A stretch of DNA of 64,000 bases from Burkholderia sp. WSM2232 (lineage in GTDB: Bacteria; Pseudomonadota; Gammaproteobacteria; Burkholderiales; Burkholderiaceae), in the NCBI RefSeq assembly GCF_000472545.1, contig NZ_AWZV01000017.1, forward strand, positions 101,290-165,289, given 5' to 3'. Every line of letters starts with the position of its first letter. Position 1 is the first letter of the stretch. A model generated the notes under the pieces. That model saw nothing but the letters and a program-made list of their open reading frames with translations, ran no database searches and was not told the DNA's origin. The position numbers and the translations under genes are program-made. Shown piece by piece: positions 60,373 to 64,000 of this stretch.

Positions 60373-62100
60373 ATGGCCGACCCGATTACTTCCTCTTCGC
60401 GCCGCGGCGTGAGCGCGTCCGCCGCGCAAGCCGCGCGCGCGCGTACTCTGCCTCGCTGGCATTACCTCGTCGCACTGGCGGCAGGCGCGCTCAACACCTT
60501 GTCGTTCGCGCCCACGCCGCACGGCGGCTGGCTCGAACTGGCCGTCTTCGTGTTCCTGTTCGCGTGGCTCACGCGCACCACCGGCTGGAAAAGCGCTGCG
60601 CTCACGGGCGGTGCGTTCGGCTTTGGCAACTTCGTGACCGGTGTGTGGTGGCTCTATGTGAGCATGCACTATTACGGCGGCATGCCCGCGCCGCTCGCCG
60701 GCACCGCGCTCGTGCTGTTTTCGTTGTATCTCGCGCTGTATCCGGCATTGGCGGCCGGCGTCTGGTCTTTTTGCGCGGGTCATGCGCGCAACGGCAAGGC
60801 CACCGACAACGCGCCGTTTTCGCCGACCTGGCATGGGGCGCTCGCGTTCGCGAGCGCGTGGGCTATCGGCGAATGGCTGCGCGGCACGGTGTTCACCGGC
60901 TTTCCGTGGCTCGCGACAGGTTACGCGCAAGTGGACGGCCCTTTCGCCGGGTTCGCGCCAGTTGCCGGCGTCTATGGCGTCGGCTGGGTGCTGGCGCTCG
61001 CGGCCGCGCTGATCGTGCAGGCGCTGGTCCCGCTGGTTGGGACGCTGCGCGCTTCCCGCGCATCCGTGGATACGTCGCCGGACAACACCGCCAGGCGCAA
61101 CCGTGCGGCGCAGGCTGCGCTGCCAGGCGGCATCGCGCTCGCATTGATCGCCGCCGGCCTGCTGCTGCCGTTCGCTACGTGGACGGTGCCGGCGAATGCG
61201 CCGCTCGCCGTGCGTCTCTTGCAAGGCGACGTCAAGCAGGAGATGAAATTCGAGGAAGCGGGCGTGCAGGCCGCCATCGACCAGTATCAGCAGATGATCA
61301 CGTCGAAACCGGCCGATCTGATCGTCACGCCCGAAACCGCCATTCCGGTGCTCGCGCAACGGTTGCCGCTGCCGTTCGCGACTGCGGTGCGTAACTTCGC
61401 CGACTCGACGGGCAGCGCGATACTGTTCGGCGCGATTGGCGGCTCGGTGACGTCCGAAGGCCGCGTGGTGGACTACACCAATAGCCTGTTCGGCGTCACG
61501 CCGGGCACGCGCGATGTGTACCGCTACGACAAGCATCACCTCGTGCCGTTCGGCGAATTCGTGCCGTGGGGCTTTCGCTGGTTCGTCAACCTGATGAACA
61601 TTCCGCTCGGTGATTTCGCGCGCGGCGGCCCAGTGCAAAAGCCGTTCGTCGTGCATAACCAGCCGGTTGCGGTAGACATCTGCTACGAAGATATTTTCGG
61701 CGAGGAGATTGCGCGAACTCTGCGGGAAAGCGATACGCCGGCTGGCGTGCTGATCAATTCGACGAATCTCGCATGGTTCGGCGACACCATTGCGCTCGAC
61801 CAGCATCTGCAGATCGCGCGCATGCGCTCGCTCGAAACCGGCCGCCCCATGCTGCGCGCGACCAACACCGGCATGACAGCGGCAATCGACGCCAACGGCA
61901 AGGTGCTCGGCAAGCTCACGCCCTACACCATCGGCTCGCTCGACGTGACCGTGCAAGGCACGGCTGGCCGCACGCCCTATGTGACGAGCGGCAATAACAC
62001 CGTGCTCGCCATTTCCCTGTTGCTGCTGGCATTCGGCTTTGCATTCGGGCCCGGCATTACGCGTCGGAAAAACGGCAAAGCTGCAAACGGCGCTGAATAA
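60373..62100 (+). CDS. lnt: Apolipoprotein N-acyltransferase
   Basis: 575 residues, longer than the E. coli enzyme (512), mainly through an extended N-terminus and a loop around residues 220-250. Six to eight membrane helices flank a nitrilase-type domain whose catalytic triad is Glu321 (VTPETAIPVL), Lys387 (RYDKHHLVPFGEF) and Cys437 (VDICYEDIFGE). It adds the third acyl chain to the N-terminal cysteine of lipoproteins at the outer face of the inner membrane. Two lipoproteins in this window are potential substrates. Confidence 0.96.
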   Translation: MADPITSSSRRGVSASAAQAARARTLPRWHYLVALAAGALNTLSFAPTPHGGWLELAVFVFLFAWLTRTTGWKSAALTGGAFGFGNFVTGVWWLYVSMHYYGGMPAPLAGTALVLFSLYLALYPALAAGVWSFCAGHARNGKATDNAPFSPTWHGALAFASAWAIGEWLRGTVFTGFPWLATGYAQVDGPFAGFAPVAGVYGVGWVLALAAALIVQALVPLVGTLRASRASVDTSPDNTARRNRAAQAALPGGIALALIAAGLLLPFATWTVPANAPLAVRLLQGDVKQEMKFEEAGVQAAIDQYQQMITSKPADLIVTPETAIPVLAQRLPLPFATAVRNFADSTGSAILFGAIGGSVTSEGRVVDYTNSLFGVTPGTRDVYRYDKHHLVPFGEFVPWGFRWFVNLMNIPLGDFARGGPVQKPFVVHNQPVAVDICYEDIFGEEIARTLRESDTPAGVLINSTNLAWFGDTIALDQHLQIARMRSLETGRPMLRATNTGMTAAIDANGKVLGKLTPYTIGSLDVTVQGTAGRTPYVTSGNNTVLAISLLLLAFGFAFGPGITRRKNGKAANGAE

Positions 62101-62123
62101 GCAGCACCAGGACGGCAATGAAA

Positions 62124-62158
62124 AACGCGCGCTGCGGCAATAACCGACAGCGCGCGTT
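62124..62158 (-). terminator. Terminator of the M48 lipoprotease gene
   Basis: On the minus strand AACGCGCGCTG pairs with CAGCGCGCGTT across a 13-base loop, followed by TTTC. It starts 17 bases past the stop of the minus-strand gene; the plus side lacks a T-run, so lnt may depend on it only weakly. Confidence 0.85.
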
Positions 62159-62175
62159 CAAAAGTCAGATAGCTC

Positions 62176-62934
62176 TTACTGATTCGAAGCAATGCGTTGC
62201 TGAATATGCTGCGCACGCGCCGGCGATGCCGGATGCGAACTCAACATACTGGATTGGCCACCATCCATTTGCGCGAGTTTGTTGAATGCCGTGACGAGGC
62301 CCGAGGGGTCCAGGTTTTTCTTTTTCTGCAAATCGAACGAATAATCGTCGGCCGCGCTTTCCTGCGATTGCGAGAACTGCGCGTTAATCAGCTTCTCTGA
62401 AAATTCGCCCAATTGCGAACCGGACAGCGCGCCGGCAATACCGCCTGCGGAAGAGGCCACCGAGCGCACCGCCGAGGTTGCGTACGCCACCTGCATCGCC
62501 TTCTTGGTGTGGCCGAGCGCCACGTGGCCCATTTCATGGCCGACCACGCCGCGCACTTCGTTGTCGTTCATCATGTCCATCAGGCCGCTGTAGACACGCA
62601 CGCAGCCGTTGGCCATGGCCCAGGCATTGACTTCCTTGGTCATGTAGACCTTGTAATTCACCGGCGTGCCGTTGATGTTGTCGCCCAGTTGCGCGGCAAT
62701 CTTGTTCAGGCGTTTCTGATACTTGCTGTTGGCGGGCGCCAGGGTGTTTTCCTTGTCGAGCTGCGCGCAGGACTTGTCGCTGAGCGCGCGGACGTCCGTG
62801 TCCGAAAGCGTAGCGGCCTGCGTGGCCAACTGGCCCGACTGAACCAGCGCGGACGGGTCCAGGCTGCTGACATTGGAGCACGCGGCGAACAGCGAGCAGG
62901 CGGAAGCAGCAATAACAAAGCGATACGGTTTCAT
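62176..62934 (-). CDS. M48 metalloprotease lipoprotein (LoiP/YcaL-like)
   Basis: 252 residues from MKPYRFVIAASACSLFAACSN; the lipobox FAAC gives Cys19 as the lipidated residue. The zinc motif is His133-Glu134-Met-Gly-His137 in GVVGHEMGHVALGH, and the third ligand lies in SQESAADDYSF. Length and order match LoiP/YcaL, outer-membrane lipoproteases that work beside BepA in outer membrane protein quality control. The window also encodes the BepA-like protease at 12.3-14.1 kb. Confidence 0.93.
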   Translation of the reverse strand: MKPYRFVIAASACSLFAACSNVSSLDPSALVQSGQLATQAATLSDTDVRALSDKSCAQLDKENTLAPANSKYQKRLNKIAAQLGDNINGTPVNYKVYMTKEVNAWAMANGCVRVYSGLMDMMNDNEVRGVVGHEMGHVALGHTKKAMQVAYATSAVRSVASSAGGIAGALSGSQLGEFSEKLINAQFSQSQESAADDYSFDLQKKKNLDPSGLVTAFNKLAQMDGGQSSMLSSHPASPARAQHIQQRIASNQ

Positions 62935-63065
62935 CGTGAAAGTCTCTTTGTGGTGTTATTCGTTCGACGGCGCGATCAACTCGCCGCCCATTCGCAATGG
63001 CCGCATTCGACGTTTAATCATGCCGGACAGTTTGACTGCTTAACCATTGCCCCACATCGCGGGCG

Positions 63066-63095
63066 AAAAAAAAGCGCCTGTGGAGGCGCTTTTTT
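63066..63095. terminator. Bidirectional terminator between gst and the M48 lipoprotease
   Basis: AAGCGCC pairs with GGCGCTT across a 6-base loop, with eight A residues before and six T residues after, so it can act on both strands. On the minus strand it ends the GST transcript 95 bases past its stop. Confidence 0.9.
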
Positions 63096-63189
63096 ACCAC
63101 AACTGAAAGCTTTAATTCATGATTTCGTAATTGCGATTAACGCTATTTTGCAAACTTGCCGTAACCTTCAGCAACCCGACTTGAGCCGC

Positions 63190-63804
63190 TCAGCCGGCCG
63201 GCACGGTGTCGATAAACGACTGGCGCAGCGAAAGCTTCTGAAAATGCTTGTCGAGATTCGGATGCGCCTCGCGCCAGTTCAACTCCGGCATGCGGAAGTC
63301 CAGATATCCCAGCGCGCAACCCACCGCAATGTCAGCGAGCGTGTAGTGATTGCCAGCGCACCAGGGTTTGGCGGCGAGGCCTTGCGACATGGCGAGCAGC
63401 GCTTCGTCTATCTTGCGCTGCTGGCGCGCCACCCACGCGTCGACGCGCTGTTCCGGCGCGCGCTGGGTGCTTTCCAGGCGAATCAGCACGGCGGCGTCGA
63501 GCAGGCCGTCGGCAAGCGCTTCCCAGCACCGTACCTCGATGCGCTCGCGCCCCGACTGCGGGATCAGCTTGCCGACCGGCGAGAGCGTGTCCACGTATTC
63601 GCAGATCACGCGCGAGTCGAACACCGCTTCGCCGTCTTCCATCACGAGGCACGGCACCTTGCCGAGCGGATTGAAGGTATGGATGCGGGTTTCCGGCGCC
63701 CAGACGTTCTCGGGCACCAGCTCGTAGTCGATCTTCTTGTCGGCCAGCACGATGCGCGCCTTGCGCACGAACGGGCTGGCGAGCGAACCGATGAGTTTGA
63801 TCAT
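63190..63804 (-). CDS. Glutathione S-transferase, YibF-like
   Basis: 204 residues from MIKLIGSLASPFVRKARIVLADKKIDYELV; an ATG two codons upstream is possible but lies too close to AAGGCAG. The thioredoxin-fold half has SPFVRK as active-site region, NPLGKVPCLVMEDGEAVFDSRVICEYVD for glutathione binding. The helical half has WEALADGLLDAAVL and YTLADIAVGCALGYLDFRMPEL. The order is close to E. coli YibF. Substrate is not known. The remaining bases to the right edge hold no supported gene. Confidence 0.92.
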   Translation of the reverse strand: MIKLIGSLASPFVRKARIVLADKKIDYELVPENVWAPETRIHTFNPLGKVPCLVMEDGEAVFDSRVICEYVDTLSPVGKLIPQSGRERIEVRCWEALADGLLDAAVLIRLESTQRAPEQRVDAWVARQQRKIDEALLAMSQGLAAKPWCAGNHYTLADIAVGCALGYLDFRMPELNWREAHPNLDKHFQKLSLRQSFIDTVPAG

Positions 63805-64000
63805 TGCCATCTGCCTTTTCCTGAATCCGGCGAAAGTATAAGTGCTTGGCGGCGTGCGCGAACGCCGCGCGCGCTCTTCGCGAGCCACTGGCGCGCTCGC
63901 TGTGGATGGATTGCAACATTGCCGTGTGGCGCGGGCGCTGTCCAGACGGCCGAATGGCCAGGGGCGGTGGGTGTCGGGTGGCGCCTTCCCGAGTGGCGGG

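Noticed and set aside
60136..62118. Minus-strand frame of 660 codons opposite lnt
   Set aside because: Shadow of lnt, whose catalytic residues are intact on the plus strand.

Overview
The window looks like a chromosomal segment of a Burkholderia/Paraburkholderia-type betaproteobacterium. The grounds are high-GC coding frames, gene order typical of Burkholderiales (pgk-pyk-fba-purC-purE, recA-recX, miaB-phoH-ybeY-corC-lnt), LexA-type recA control, a PglL oligosaccharyltransferase beside a pilin, and a glpR/glpD/glpK/glpF locus. No phage, IS element, CRISPR array, rRNA or integrase was recognised. Most of the DNA is core metabolism and envelope biology; the accessory character lies in tandem-repeat spacers, low-complexity protein extensions and small regulator/transporter modules.

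Layout. 1-6.0 kb: lower glycolysis and purine synthesis, all on the minus strand and transcribed pgk -> pyk -> fba -> purC -> purE, with a long alanine-rich open frame joining pgk to pyk. 6.0-8.6 kb: azlC/azlD amino-acid exporter, then divergent ilvE and a small zinc-ribbon protein. 8.7-12.2 kb: waaF (LPS core), an NTF2-fold protein, a YheT-type hydrolase and a conserved unknown. 12.3-17.7 kb: periplasmic M48 protease with TPRs, moaC, PglL O-oligosaccharyltransferase and a type IV pilin, separated by two striking tandem-repeat arrays. 17.8-24 kb: TerC-like protein, sucCD, DUF2889 protein, recX and recA with a LexA-box promoter.

24-36 kb: TctD/TctE-like two-component system, an MHS transporter, tRNA-Met with a clear promoter and terminator, MarR with a divergent EmrB-like exporter, a GntR regulator with divergent galactonate dehydratase, an unrecognised small membrane protein overlapping a DUF2158 protein, and copC-copD. 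36-43 kb: two multihaem cytochromes c, a haemolysin-III family protein, RhlE helicase, a flavin split-barrel-like protein and a ferritin-like protein. 43-50 kb: the glycerol regulon (glpR, glpD, glpK, glpF) with GlpR-type operators before glpD, followed by a HAD phosphatase. 50-55 kb: ribB under an FMN riboswitch, an XRE-cupin regulator, and a LysR-controlled VOC + MFS module. 55-64 kb: miaB, phoH, ybeY, gamma-glutamylcyclotransferase, corC, lnt, an M48 lipoprotein protease and a YibF-like GST.

I see no wholly new multi-gene system. The items most worth following are the pyk-linked alanine-rich frame, the microsatellite 34 bases before moaC, the pilin/PglL pair with its 9-base minisatellite, the NPV/SPA aquaporin, and an orphan terminator in an otherwise empty 731-base gap.
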